The notes under the pieces are model-generated. The model did not search any database. It was given only the letters and a program-made list of their open reading frames with translations, and had not been told where the DNA came from. From Leisingera sp. ANG59 (GTDB lineage Bacteria; Pseudomonadota; Alphaproteobacteria; Rhodobacterales; Rhodobacteraceae): a stretch of 51,567 nt of DNA. This document shows positions 1 to 8,772 of the stretch, piece after piece. The position numbers were made by a program, and so were the translations under genes. How positions within the stretch are numbered: the first letter of the stretch is position 1; every line of letters begins with the position of its first letter. The stretch is taken from assembly GCF_013317235.1 (NCBI RefSeq), contig NZ_WLCM01000028.1, positions 3,219 to 54,785 of the forward strand. The letters run 5' to 3'.

Positions 1-145
1 CTGCCGCCCGCAAATATCTTACCGCCGTGTCAGCGCAATAGCCCTGATGATTGAGCGCGGCGGCAAAACCGTCAAGGTATGGTCCGCTTGGCCCAGCCCG
101 CAAATGCCCCAGCATCTTCGGTGCCGAGAAATAGAAATCCAACAT
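1..145 (-). CDS. Tyrosine recombinase, N-terminal part only (runs off window)
   Basis: The minus strand reads from an ATG at 145 through 48 codons to the window edge without a stop. The translation begins MLDFYFSAPKMLGHLRAG and continues with GYCADTAVRYLRAA, which resembles the SAM-like core-binding N-terminus of transposon-borne tyrosine recombinases. The catalytic domain would lie outside the window. It sits just inside the point (about 291) where an IS91-type transposase reading frame is interrupted, so it probably belongs to a second element inserted there. It may be the first gene of a multi-recombinase (RIT-like) element, but that is inference. The family call rests on a short N-terminus only. 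Confidence 0.5.
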   Translation of the reverse strand, partial: MLDFYFSAPKMLGHLRAGPSGPYLDGFAAALNHQGYCADTAVRYLRAA

Positions 146-207
146 GTTCGTCCCCGTTTGTGACCGGCCATCAGTGGCCGCGTCGACGGAGACACAGGAC
201 CGTTCTG

Positions 208-492
208 TTATGGAGACAAAAAAGCGCTGAAACTCAGCAAAAAACGCACATATTGGCACGCCAACTCCCCATTACCGGATTTGCCCATAATGCAGGAATT
301 GTAGGCGATGTGCCGGTGGCCGCATTTTCCGCACGCAGCGACATGCCCGCCGAGCACCTCGGTCCGGCAGGCCTCGATCGCCGACATCACCTTGAGCTGG
401 GTTAGGCTGACATGCCCGGCATTGGCCCGCCGCCACGCGGGTCCGTGTCTTCGGAAGATGTCAGCAAGCTCCAGTCCCGGCCGCCCGGGCAC
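208..492 (-). pseudogene. IS91-family transposase, truncated after the N-terminal zinc-binding domain
   Basis: This frame opens with GTG at 492, 13 nt after the stop of the upstream tyrosine recombinase. It encodes the typical IS91 transposase start, with LADIFRRHGPAW, a conserved LxxxxACRTEVLGGH stretch and the zinc-finger half HVAACGKCGHRHIAYNSC. In intact members the next residues are a second Cys pair (RxRHCPKCQ type). Here the reading frame changes at about nt 291 into unrelated AT-richer sequence, and it stops after 94 residues instead of roughly 300-400. The HUH catalytic domain is missing. The most likely cause is insertion of another element whose recombinase starts at 145. It is non-functional as seen. 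Confidence 0.8.
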
Positions 493-505
493 CCCCGGCG
501 TCCGG

Positions 506-1393
506 TCACTCCAGTCCGCGCCGGAGAGTGTGGTCCTGCAGCTCCTTCAGACGTTCGTACGGGCTGACGGTGGAGCGGATCGTCTTGGTGGCCACATGCG
601 CGTAGCGGGCGGTGGTGCTGAGCTTGGCGTGGCCCAGCAAAACCTGGATGATCCGCACATCCGTCCCCGCCTCCAGCAGATGCGTCGCGAAGCTATGGCG
701 GAGCGTGTGCAGGGTTGCGGGCTTGTTGATCCCTGCCATGTGTTTTGCGGACGTGAACGCCCGGTTCAGTTGCCGCAGTGACAGCGGGTTGATCTTCGGC
801 TTGCCCGGGAACAGCCAGCCCTCCGGCCGCGCCTCGCGCCAATAGTCGCGCAAAAGCTCCAGCAGCCCCGGCGACAGCATCGCCTTGCGGTCCCGGCTGC
901 CCTTGCCGTCCTCGACGTGGATCAGCATCCGGTCACTGTCGATATCCGTGACCTTGAGATTGCAGACCTCGGAGGCCCGCAGACCTGCACCGTAGCTGAT
1001 ACCCAGGGCCGCACGGTACTTCAGCCCGGGTCCGGGCACCGCGGCCATCAGGTCGCCCACTTCTTCGACGCTGAGGACGATCGGCAACTTCCGGGGTTTG
1101 CTTCGGAACTGCATGTACCGCTTCATCTCCTCGCGGCCGCATGTGATGCTGAAGAAGAACCGCAGCGATGAGATCCGCACGTTGAACGTCGAGGCCGAGA
1201 CGCCGGTATCGGTCATATGCAACTGGTAGGCCCGAAGCTCTTCCGGCGTCGCTGTATCGGGCGCATGCCCGAGGTATCCCGCGAAATCCTTGATCGCCCG
1301 GATATGGGCTTTCTGGGCGCTCTCGCCCATGGCACGGATGCGCATGTCCTCGATCATCCGCGCGCGCAGCGGCGTGGTTCTATGATCCTTCAT
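506..1393 (-). CDS. Site-specific tyrosine recombinase (XerC/XerD-like), IS91-associated
   Basis: This is a 295-residue integrase with an N-terminal SAM-like core-binding domain (about residues 1-90) and a complete catalytic domain. The catalytic set is visible: Arg139 (GLRASEV), His229 and Arg232 (HTLRHSFATH), His255 (LLGH) and Tyr264 (ARYAHV). It should cut and rejoin DNA through a 3'-phosphotyrosine link. The ATG at 1393 is preceded by a strong AGGAGGG; the frame extends 13 codons further upstream without a site, so the shorter start is chosen. It is directly followed by the IS91-type transposase gene, a pairing that recurs on alphaproteobacterial transposons. It looks intact while its partner is broken, so it may be a stranded but active recombinase. 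Confidence 0.9.
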   Translation of the reverse strand: MKDHRTTPLRARMIEDMRIRAMGESAQKAHIRAIKDFAGYLGHAPDTATPEELRAYQLHMTDTGVSASTFNVRISSLRFFFSITCGREEMKRYMQFRSKPRKLPIVLSVEEVGDLMAAVPGPGLKYRAALGISYGAGLRASEVCNLKVTDIDSDRMLIHVEDGKGSRDRKAMLSPGLLELLRDYWREARPEGWLFPGKPKINPLSLRQLNRAFTSAKHMAGINKPATLHTLRHSFATHLLEAGTDVRIIQVLLGHAKLSTTARYAHVATKTIRSTVSPYERLKELQDHTLRRGLE

Positions 1394-1950
1394 GGGACCC
1401 TCCTGTCTGTGGATTGAGAAGGTCCCAATCATCAGACAGATCCGGTCATTCCCAAATGCACAGGGGGGTCAGATCAGCGAGGTGCGCCCGCCACAGCCGC
1501 CCCTGCCGCGCGAGCGGCTTCGTCCTCCCGCCCGACCTGCATGTGCTGGCCCGCCAGGCTGGTCACCAGGCATGGGGCCGCTTTCGGCTGAGACCGGTCA
1601 TCAGCAACCATTGAGCCTACGGCAACTTTGTCCGCACTTTGTGAGTTTGCCGGCTCCAGAGCCTCGCGGTCGCAGCGAACGGCAGAAACGGTAGCTCGAA
1701 CTGATCAAGCGAGCGGCCGCGGGGATCTGCGACGTTCGCTGCCAGACCTGCCACAGCCGGAAGTAACAAGAGGGCGCCGCGGCCCAGGGGGGGACGCTGA
1801 TCGGCGCAGACCCAGAAGGGGATCCGAATTACCGTAAGTACTCCTGCGCGCCATCGCCCGCGAAGCAGCCCGCGCCGACCACCGGGACGGAAAAGCTCCC
1901 GGTTAACATCAAACCACCGGAGAACCGCCAACTCCCAGCCCAAGCTCAGA
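1394..1950. other. Long stretch without a recognisable gene between two broken mobile elements
   Basis: No frame here gives a protein family I recognise. Open frames on both strands are low-complexity Arg/Pro/Gly-rich translations typical of GC-rich shadows. The segment holds the recombinase ribosome-binding site and probably its promoter near the left end, and the lost upstream end of the serine recombinase on the right. It is best read as transposon debris. Confidence 0.5.
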
Positions 1951-2464
1951 GCAGCCATCTACGCCCGCTACTCGACAGACCTGCAGCGCGACACCTCTGT
2001 CGAGGACCAGATCCGCAACTGCACCGATTATGCCAAGGCCTAGGGGCTTGAGATCGTGGCCACCTATTCCGACCGCGCCATCTCCGGCGCCAGCCTGATG
2101 CGCAGCGGCATGCAGAGCCTGCTGCGCGATGCGCAATGCGGACGCTTCGATGTGCTTATCTCAGCTGGAGCACAGCCCTGCCCCGGACACGGTGGTGTTT
2201 CACCCGTCGATGGCAGGAGCCTACCGGGAGCGGGTGTCGCGGCTGATCCGGACCCTTGGCTCTGCAGAAGGCATGGAAGACGCCAAGGCGTCGCTGCAGG
2301 CGCTGGTGGAGCGAATTGTGCTGACGCCTGCGGCGGAAGGCATCGGCCTGGATCTGACCCTTGAGGGGGATCTGGCCGGGCTGCTGCGGCTGGCGGCGGG
2401 TGCGGAAGGCGCGAACACGGAGAAGGCCCCGGATGACTCATCCGAAGCCTTTGATATGTATTGA
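1951..2464 (+). pseudogene. Large serine recombinase remnant (in-frame stop, internal deletion, frameshift)
   Basis: Reading from 1951, the frame gives AAIYARYSTDLQRDTSVEDQ, the N-terminus of the resolvase catalytic domain with its nucleophilic Ser in RYS. A TAG at 2041 interrupts it, then the same frame continues with GLEIVATYSDRAISGASL up to FDVL (about 2160). At that point the sequence jumps, in another frame, to the far C-terminus of the same family (HPSMAGAYRERVSRLIRTL, then LQALVERIVLTP and LDLTLEGDLAGLL), ending with TGA at 2464. Most of the protein, including the recombinase and zinc-ribbon domains, is deleted. No start codon could be assigned. It is a dead relic of a site-specific recombinase that may once have mobilised neighbouring DNA. 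Confidence 0.85.
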
Positions 2465-2903
2465 TAATTAGTGTTGGTTGCGGGAGCAGGCAACCGCCGT
2501 ATCCTACCTGCCCTCTCCGCAATCATATAAACGCATAATAGCGTACGGCCTCAAAAGGCGCCTATGTGAGACATTCCGCTACGGTCTTGCTTTTGTCGGG
2601 GCAATCCTCTCGGCGTTGTTCTCAAAGCTGCGTCGTCATGACCAGTCAGAAGCAATATCTGCGATAACGTCTATCTGCCTTGCTTCGTCTCTGATTTGCG
2701 GAGTTTGGTGGATGGCAAAAGGCGCGGGCATGCCAAAGCATATCCGGCCTTAGCCTTCCGGCCTGCGTTGTCACCGCAGAAATCTTACGGCCGCCTTCCA
2801 CAACACAGGCAACCCTTGGGGCCGACAGAAGTTGCAGAAGATTTGATAGGTGCAGCCGGCCCCGCCCGGCAGGAACAGCCGCTCTTCACTTCAACCGCCT
2901 GCT
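2465..2903. other. Intergenic stretch with no recognisable gene
   Basis: This stretch is more AT-rich than its surroundings near 2465-2700. A 91-codon plus-strand frame at 2478-2753 has a hydrophobic patch (VGAILSALFS) but no family resemblance, no good ribosome-binding site and mixed composition. I do not call it a gene. The right part is the 3' flank of the DUF2165 gene. No clear terminator was seen. Confidence 0.45.
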
Positions 2904-3410
2904 TTAGAGAACAACAACGGCGCCGCCGACCAGCAGCACGGCATTGAGCATGCCCCACAGCGTCATCTGGAAATGCGTGTTCTGACCGCCTTCGTGCCCG
3001 AACCAGTAGCAAAACCAGTTCCCGACGATCAGAAACCCGCACCAGGTCGCGGTAAACATCAAGGTTCCGGCGAGCCCCAGGGCAATGGCCGTGTCCTGCG
3101 CCTGCCACCCGGCGGCGGACATGGCAAGCGCGGCTGATCCGGCCCAGAGCGCTGCAGTGGCCGCGATTTCCCAAACGACAATGCACCGGAACAGGCCCCG
3201 GCGCAGCCTGCTGCTGGTGACCCGGCGATAGGCGACAAAGCGGTAGGCTTCCGGGTACTCCTCCCGCATGCGGGTCATGTCCATGACCTCGGCGGTGTAG
3301 GTTTCATTCAGAAAGGGATGCAGGAGGTTTTCCAGCGCGCCGATTGTCAGCCAGGCGGCCATGAAGGCAACGCTGACGGCCTGCGCGGCCAGTACGGTGG
3401 TTTCCAGCAA
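2904..3410 (-). CDS. DUF2165 family small integral membrane protein
   Basis: This 168-residue protein has four hydrophobic segments: about residues 6-26, 84-104, 108-130 and 148-168. It carries the characteristic aromatic stretch GFLIVGNWFCYWFGHEG followed by QNTHFQMTLWGM, the signature of DUF2165. Function is unknown for the family; it should sit in the inner membrane. The best start is TTG at 3410, preceded by a GGAG; the next ATG (residue 17) would remove part of the first membrane segment. It lies downstream of the peptide-type binding-protein gene on the same strand, separated by a strong hairpin at 3433-3458. It may therefore be expressed separately. Confidence 0.75.
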   Translation of the reverse strand: MLETTVLAAQAVSVAFMAAWLTIGALENLLHPFLNETYTAEVMDMTRMREEYPEAYRFVAYRRVTSSRLRRGLFRCIVVWEIAATAALWAGSAALAMSAAGWQAQDTAIALGLAGTLMFTATWCGFLIVGNWFCYWFGHEGGQNTHFQMTLWGMLNAVLLVGGAVVVL

Positions 3411-3432
3411 TGCTCTGCTCTCCGCTGCTGAT

Positions 3433-3458
3433 TGCCCGCCGAATTCGGTCGGCGGGCA
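3433..3458 (-). terminator. Perfect 10-bp hairpin after the binding-protein gene
   Basis: TGCCCGCCGA (3433-3442) and TCGGCGGGCA (3449-3458) are perfect inverted repeats around a 6-nt loop, 13 nt beyond the stop of the gene ending at 3472. There is no clear T-run on the minus strand, so this could be an imperfect intrinsic terminator or a 3'-end stabilising hairpin. Confidence 0.55.
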
Positions 3459-3471
3459 GAGTGTTCAAAGG

Positions 3472-5136
3472 TCAGGCTTCCCAGTACATGTACTGGGGGT
3501 ACAGCTCGTTGGAGATGTGGATTGCAGCCCCCTTCAGGTTGCTCTTGGAGTGGTTGTAGAGCGACCGCCAGTAGGGCTGAATGATGACACCCTCATCCAC
3601 CATGATCTGTTCGAGCTTGGCCATAATCCTGCTGCGGGCCGCCGGGTCGGCGGTTGCCAACGCTTGTTCAACCAACGCATCGAACTCGGCATTGGCAAAA
3701 CCGGTTTCGTTCCAGCCTTGGCCGCTCCGGTAGGCCAGCGCCAGTGTCTGGATGCCCAGCGGACGGTGGTTCCAGTTGGTGACCGAAAACGGGTACTTCG
3801 CCCAATCGTTCCAGAATGTCCCGGTTGGATAAACTTTTCGTCTGACTTTGATGCCCGCATCGCGCAACTGCGCGGCGATAGCATCGCCCGTTGCCTTCCA
3901 GAACGCGGAATCGAGTGAGATCAGTTCATGCTCGAAGTTCGCCATGCCAGCCTCTTCCAGCAGTTTCAGGGCACCTTCGGGGTCACGCACCGGCGCGCCG
4001 ATATCGGCATAGTCGGGATGCACAGGCGACACATGGTGGTTCTCTGCCGCGCGGCCTTGGCCGCCATAGGCGATTTCCAGCACCACCGCGTTGTCCACCG
4101 CCATTGCCAGCGCCCGGCGCACCCGCGCATCGGCATAAATGGCCGTGCCATCCACCTCGGTAGTCTGGTTGCAGCGGGCCAGAACCGTGGCCGCAGTGGT
4201 GACTTCATGCTTGGTCCAGCCGTCCAGCATGTCGAAGGATGCGATATAATCGCCTTCGGTGTCGAAGTTGACGTCGTATTCATCGGCGTCGGCACCGGCA
4301 AAAAACGCAGCCGGGTCGGCGCCCAGGTCGAGAAATTCGACCCGGTCCATGTAGGCGCCGTTGCCGGCGTTCCACCATGTGTGGTCCGGGTTGCGCACCA
4401 GTGCGGCACTGTCGCCGGTACTGTAGAATTCCGGCAGATAAGGGCCGGTGCCGATCGGATTGTCCAGCATCGTGACCTCGTCGAACGAAGAATGCACGAT
4501 GGCGGCCGGGTAGTCGGCAAAGCCGGCGATCAGCGAAATATCCGGTTGCGGCAGTTTCAGCCGCACGGTATGGCTGCCGGTCACTTCGACCGCATCCGGC
4601 AGCAGTTTTTTTGTTTCCGGGTCGATGATCACCTGCAGCTTGCCGGCCATGGCATTGCCTTCGACGGTGCCGTCGCAGAAGCGTGCGATGTTGGCCGCAA
4701 CATCTTCGGCGGTGAAGGGGTCGCCGTTGTTCCAGGTCACACCCTCGCGCACATGAAGCACATATTCGGTGGCATCGTCGCTGATCTCCCAGCTTTCCAG
4801 CAGGACCGGGGTGAACGTACCGTCCGAATTATACTGCACCAGGTATTCCAGCCAGCCGCGGGTAAAAGTTGCAAGGGAGTTGAAGTCGAACTTGCGCGGG
4901 TCGCGCATTGCCACGAGTTGCTGCTGAATGCGGGCGGTGCCGCCCATTTGCGCGTTGACCGCGGCCTGCACGGGCGCAGTCAGGCCCATCATCGCATAGG
5001 CGGTTGCGGCAGTTGCACCAAAGGAGCACACCGTTGCCAGGAATTCCCGGCGGCTGACAGGATCAGCTCCGAGGCGGCGGGCCTGCTGTGTAAGCGAATC
5101 CGGCAGCGGTTTTCCTGTGCTGGTAAAATAGGTCAT
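3472..5136 (-). CDS. ABC transporter substrate-binding protein, family 5 (oligopeptide/dipeptide type), Tat-exported
   Basis: This 554-residue periplasmic binding protein has the SBP_bac_5 layout: [24 protein letters not shown] near residue 90, [20 protein letters not shown] near 125, and a long C-terminal lobe ending in a [14 protein letters not shown]-type segment. The N-terminus has a twin-arginine signal (SRREFLA) followed by a hydrophobic Ala-rich stretch, so it is probably exported folded. The ATG at 5136 with GAGAGGG upstream fits the signal; the frame upstream of it is low quality. It is the last gene of the minus-strand operon starting at 10252, 92 nt after the dioxygenase gene. No permease or ATPase genes for it are nearby, so it is an orphan component. 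Ligand unknown. Confidence 0.88.
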   Translation of the reverse strand: MTYFTSTGKPLPDSLTQQARRLGADPVSRREFLATVCSFGATAATAYAMMGLTAPVQAAVNAQMGGTARIQQQLVAMRDPRKFDFNSLATFTRGWLEYLVQYNSDGTFTPVLLESWEISDDATEYVLHVREGVTWNNGDPFTAEDVAANIARFCDGTVEGNAMAGKLQVIIDPETKKLLPDAVEVTGSHTVRLKLPQPDISLIAGFADYPAAIVHSSFDEVTMLDNPIGTGPYLPEFYSTGDSAALVRNPDHTWWNAGNGAYMDRVEFLDLGADPAAFFAGADADEYDVNFDTEGDYIASFDMLDGWTKHEVTTAATVLARCNQTTEVDGTAIYADARVRRALAMAVDNAVVLEIAYGGQGRAAENHHVSPVHPDYADIGAPVRDPEGALKLLEEAGMANFEHELISLDSAFWKATGDAIAAQLRDAGIKVRRKVYPTGTFWNDWAKYPFSVTNWNHRPLGIQTLALAYRSGQGWNETGFANAEFDALVEQALATADPAARSRIMAKLEQIMVDEGVIIQPYWRSLYNHSKSNLKGAAIHISNELYPQYMYWEA

Positions 5137-5228
5137 TGTTTCCCTCTCTGTTGTGCCGTGAGGCTGGCCGATAGCGCTCTGCGGCGCAGTTTTGCGCTGG
5201 CCGGGTACGCGCCCGTCCAACGCGAGAT

Positions 5229-6113
5229 TTAGGCAGGCATGCGGATGCTGCCGATCCCGTCGTCCTCTGTCACCGACGCGCAGATGCTGGACAGGGTGCG
5301 TGGCTGTTTGTAGGGCCAGGGCGTGCCGCGGTGCAGCACCGCGCGCTGATCCCAAATCAGCACATCACCTACAGCCCACTGATGAGAATAGGTAAATTCC
5401 GGCTGCGTGCAGAACGCCATCAGTTCATCCAGAAGCGCCTGGCTTTCGGTCTCGTCATAGCCGTCGACTTTGAAGGCATGGCTGGCGATATAGAGCGCCT
5501 CTCGCCCATTGACCGGGTTCGGCCAGACTGCGTTCCAATGCTGGTCGGGCCATTTGTTGAACATCGGCAATTCAGCCAGCTCAGGAGAGATCTTTCGCCG
5601 GGAATGGCTGTAGCGGTGCCAGATACCGCGGCCGCGGATCTTTGCCTTCAGCGCCTCCGGCATCGCCGCCCAGGCGGCGCGGGTGCTGGCCAGTTCAGTG
5701 GCGCCACCCTCGCTGGTGACAACCCGGCCGATCAGGATGTTGGTCAACGCGGGCGTAGGCAGGAAAGTGCTGTCCGAATGCCACAGGAAATTGGACTTGA
5801 GGTTCAGCGTGTGCAGATCCATCTCGCCCGACGTGGAGCCGTCTTTCTGCACGTTGGACACCTCGGGCACCTCAAATTTCTCGCCGGGCTTGCGCTCGTC
5901 CGCCTTGCGGTCCTCGATCGGGCCGAACAGCTGCGCCAGCGCCATATGCTCCGCGTTGCTGATGTCCTGCGCCCGGAACAGCAGCGCTGAATGTTCTTCG
6001 AACAGCGCGCGCAGCTCGGCGAAATTTTGCCCCGCGCTGACGGCGGAGAGGTTCATTCCGCTCACTTCGACACCAAAGTTCGGCGTCAGCGGTTTTGTCT
6101 GAATGGTCGTCAT
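5229..6113 (-). CDS. TauD/TfdA-family 2-oxoglutarate-dependent dioxygenase
   Basis: This 294-residue Fe(II)/2-oxoglutarate oxygenase has the facial triad His112-x-Asp114 (WHSDSTF) and His261 (AVLHRGTPW). Arg272 (QPRTL) is placed to bind 2-oxoglutarate. The family hydroxylates substrates such as taurine, alkyl sulfates, 2,4-D and small carboxylates, releasing succinate and CO2. The protein is somewhat closer to the 2,4-D/alpha-ketoglutarate dioxygenase style than to sulfate-starvation TauD, but the substrate cannot be told. The start has a clean AGGAGA. It is 11 nt downstream of the FAD oxidase gene, so the two are co-transcribed and may act in sequence. It is cytoplasmic. Confidence 0.88.
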   Translation of the reverse strand: MTTIQTKPLTPNFGVEVSGMNLSAVSAGQNFAELRALFEEHSALLFRAQDISNAEHMALAQLFGPIEDRKADERKPGEKFEVPEVSNVQKDGSTSGEMDLHTLNLKSNFLWHSDSTFLPTPALTNILIGRVVTSEGGATELASTRAAWAAMPEALKAKIRGRGIWHRYSHSRRKISPELAELPMFNKWPDQHWNAVWPNPVNGREALYIASHAFKVDGYDETESQALLDELMAFCTQPEFTYSHQWAVGDVLIWDQRAVLHRGTPWPYKQPRTLSSICASVTEDDGIGSIRMPA

Positions 6114-6124
6114 CTCGGGTCTCC

Positions 6125-7534
6125 TCAGCCCTTTGCCTTTGCTTCGATTTCTTCAGCGGAGAGATGCTTCACACCCTCCCAGGCCCGTGACTTGCCAGGG
6201 TTCAGCAGTCCCTTGGGGTCCATGCGCTTTTTCCACGCGAGGTGCCGGTAGTCGGCGTTCTTCAGCCCGCCGCCCTCGACGAAATAGGTGTGCGCGTCTG
6301 CTACGCTGTGTCCGTGCTGCTCGTAGATGCTGTCGATCTCGCGCAACCGCGCCTCGTCCGAGAACCAGATGATCGGCAGATCAAAGGCGACGATGCTGCC
6401 GTCCAGCCGGGCAAACTCATGGTGCTGCCAGACGTCATCACCCAAAGCCGCGCCCGCGGCGGCAACTGCATCCGCGTCCGACGGATCCGGCACCCCGATC
6501 TGCTGGTATGTGGCCGAGCGGTCCGCCTTCAGCACCTGCAGGGTCGTGTGGTTATACGCGAACTCAAAAACATGCGGCAGCTTTGCCGCCTGCCGCTCGG
6601 CATCACTCACCGCCAGATCCAGATGGCCGCCCTGCGCCGCAATGAGCGCGCGGAAGGCATCCATATCCTCCGCCGGGACAAGCGAGACCAGCAGGTGCCT
6701 GCCCTCCCGCAGGTGCCCTTTGAGGCGCGGGAAGTAGTCAACGATCCGCGCCTCGACTGTGCTGGCCAGCTTGCAGCCGATGTCCGGCGCAGCCGCCAGC
6801 GCATAGCCCGCGGCATAGCAGTCTCGGTAGCTGTCGAAGGTGGCCATGCAGCCGATCCAGTTGCGGTGCGGCACCGTGCGCAGGGTGACTTCGGTGATTA
6901 CGCCGTTCAGCCCCCAGGCGTGGTGGATCTGCAGCGCCGCTTCAGCGTCAAAAACATGCTCCTGCGGCTCCGCTTCCAGCGACAGCGCCTTGAGCTGGAT
7001 GATATTGCCCTTTTCCCGCAGGGCGCCGTTGGCGATCGACCCGATCCCGGCCGACCCGCCGGCCACGAAGCCGCCGATAGTGGCAATGTCCTGGGTCGAG
7101 GGGAACATCGCCATTTCCCAGCCCTGCTCAATCAGAGCAGCGTTCACATCGGCCATCAGCGCCCCGGCTTCGGCCCGCACATAGCCCTCACCGATCTCGA
7201 GGATGCGGTTCATCTTCGTGGTCTCGATGATCAGCCCGCCCTGCAGCGGCACCGCCTGACCGTAATTGCCGGTGCCGCCGCCGCGCAGGGTGACCGGCAC
7301 ATCTGCCGCATAGGCGCGCTGCAGGCAGTGGCGCATTTCATCCGGGGTCTTGGGCACCGCAACCAGATCGCCAAAGCACTTCTTCAGCTGCGCATTCAGA
7401 ACCGGACTGTACCAGAAAAAGTCGCGCGAGCGTTTCTTCACAAGCACCGGCTCGTCAATCACCTCCACCGGCGACAGGCTGTCGGCAAATGCGGCCCAAT
7501 CGGTGCGGGGGTGTTCCAGCGGCATCTCTGTCAT
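6125..7534 (-). CDS. FAD-binding oxidoreductase (GlcD/D-lactate dehydrogenase-like)
   Basis: This 469-residue flavoprotein has a PCMH-type FAD-binding domain near residues 70-250, with VPVTLRGGGTGNYGQAVPL as the phosphate-binding loop and TIGGFVAGGSAGIGS further on. The C-terminal part ends in AWKKRMDPKGLLNPGKS, typical of the glycolate/lactate oxidase group. Expected chemistry is oxidation of a 2-hydroxy acid or similar small substrate with FAD. The ATG at 7534 has CAAGGAG upstream and overlaps the stop of the previous gene (ATGA); the frame extends upstream but without a site. It belongs to the tightly coupled minus-strand operon. Substrate unknown. Confidence 0.86.
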   Translation of the reverse strand: MTEMPLEHPRTDWAAFADSLSPVEVIDEPVLVKKRSRDFFWYSPVLNAQLKKCFGDLVAVPKTPDEMRHCLQRAYAADVPVTLRGGGTGNYGQAVPLQGGLIIETTKMNRILEIGEGYVRAEAGALMADVNAALIEQGWEMAMFPSTQDIATIGGFVAGGSAGIGSIANGALREKGNIIQLKALSLEAEPQEHVFDAEAALQIHHAWGLNGVITEVTLRTVPHRNWIGCMATFDSYRDCYAAGYALAAAPDIGCKLASTVEARIVDYFPRLKGHLREGRHLLVSLVPAEDMDAFRALIAAQGGHLDLAVSDAERQAAKLPHVFEFAYNHTTLQVLKADRSATYQQIGVPDPSDADAVAAAGAALGDDVWQHHEFARLDGSIVAFDLPIIWFSDEARLREIDSIYEQHGHSVADAHTYFVEGGGLKNADYRHLAWKKRMDPKGLLNPGKSRAWEGVKHLSAEEIEAKAKG

Positions 7535-8772
7535 TGTTGTTCTCCTTGCAAGGCCTCGGTCAAGGAGCGCGGTGCAGCACGACTGCCCAGAATGTCCGTG
7601 ACCGAGAGAGCGTCGAACAGCTGCAGATCCCCGATTGCAGCCCCGTCGACGGTTACGGGCGCAAGGCCAAGCGCCTTGCGGGCGCCGGTGGTGATCATCG
7701 GAAGATGGCTGCCAAAAGGCGGGTCCAGATGCGCGGTCAGTGCCGCCAGCGAGAGGGTCGCCAGCGGATCGTGGCTGCCCAACGGGCAAAATGCGTCACG
7801 CACGTTGTCGGTGCCCAGCACCACATTGACACCTGCGGCCTGCAATTCATGGATTCGGGTCAGCCCGCGGCGGTCCGGGGTGCCTGCGCTGCGCCCTTGC
7901 AGGTACAGGTTGGTGGCGGGCAGTGCTGCCACCGAAATCCCTGCACGGGCCAGCTTCCCGGCGATACGCTGCACCTCTGCATCGGTGCGGTTCATCAGGC
8001 TGCAGGCATGGCCGCACAGAACCGGGCCCAGGAAACCGGTTTCCAGCGCCGCATCGGCGATCATCTCCAATCCGTCGAGGCCGGGCGCAAGGCCCTCGTC
8101 GACGTGGAAATCCAGCGCAAGACCGGCTTCCTCCGCGGCCCGGAATGTGTTGAGAATGCCGGCCTGCCGCTCAGGCTGGCCCAGCACGAAGGCGCCCAGA
8201 ACGCCGCCGCTTTGAGCCACTCGGCGGGCGCAGGCACGGGCATAGCTGATGTCGGCCATCATGTCGGCACCGGTCAGCGCCGCCCGTTGCAGGATCACCC
8301 CTACCGGGGCCTCTTCCTTCAGTTCCCGCAGGATGTCCCAGGCTAATGGTGCAGCCGCCGGGTCCGGGCTGATACCCCAATCGACGTGCGTGCGAACAGT
8401 GGCACAGCCTGCCGACAGCAGCTCCTGCAGTCCGCGACCCGCCCGCCGATGGATGTCTTCGGCTGTCCATATCCTGCGGTCCTGCGCCTGTGCGGCGATT
8501 GCATCACCCAGCCCGCCGCCGATCCCCTGCATCCGGTCAATGGTGTGGCATTTGTCGAGATGCACATGCGGCTCGGTAAACTTGGGCAGCACCAACCGCT
8601 CTGGCGGAACCGTGGCCGGTTCAAGTCCAGCCGCCCGTCCGTCCCGCAGCACAAGGTCGCCCGCCAGGCAATCGCCGTACAACTGCCCGCCGAACCGGTC
8701 TGCCGCAGCGATCAGTGCAGCCGGGATAAGCACACCGGGCAGGCGCGCATCTGCAGGAAGGGTATCCCTCAT
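7531..8772 (-). CDS. Cytosine deaminase-type amidohydrolase (CodA family)
   Basis: This 413-residue metal-dependent amidohydrolase keeps every metal and catalytic position of E. coli CodA at almost identical spacing: His69 and His71 (EPHVHLDK), His223 and Glu226 (FHVDEG), His255 (CGHACSL) and Asp322 (LGTDN). It should deaminate or hydrolyse a cyclic C-N compound in the cytoplasm. CodA relatives act on cytosine, isoguanine, creatinine and various heterocycles, so cytosine itself is not assured. The start (ATG 8772) overlaps the creatininase stop and its own stop overlaps the next ATG, indicating translational coupling. Neighbouring creatininase, glutaminase-like and RidA genes point to nitrogenous ring or amide breakdown. 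Confidence 0.88.
   Translation of the reverse strand: MRDTLPADARLPGVLIPAALIAAADRFGGQLYGDCLAGDLVLRDGRAAGLEPATVPPERLVLPKFTEPHVHLDKCHTIDRMQGIGGGLGDAIAAQAQDRRIWTAEDIHRRAGRGLQELLSAGCATVRTHVDWGISPDPAAAPLAWDILRELKEEAPVGVILQRAALTGADMMADISYARACARRVAQSGGVLGAFVLGQPERQAGILNTFRAAEEAGLALDFHVDEGLAPGLDGLEMIADAALETGFLGPVLCGHACSLMNRTDAEVQRIAGKLARAGISVAALPATNLYLQGRSAGTPDRRGLTRIHELQAAGVNVVLGTDNVRDAFCPLGSHDPLATLSLAALTAHLDPPFGSHLPMITTGARKALGLAPVTVDGAAIGDLQLFDALSVTDILGSRAAPRSLTEALQGEQQ

Noticed and set aside
2478-2753. A 91-codon frame with a hydrophobic patch
   Set aside because: There is no ribosome-binding site of quality, no family and an atypical mix of codons in debris DNA.
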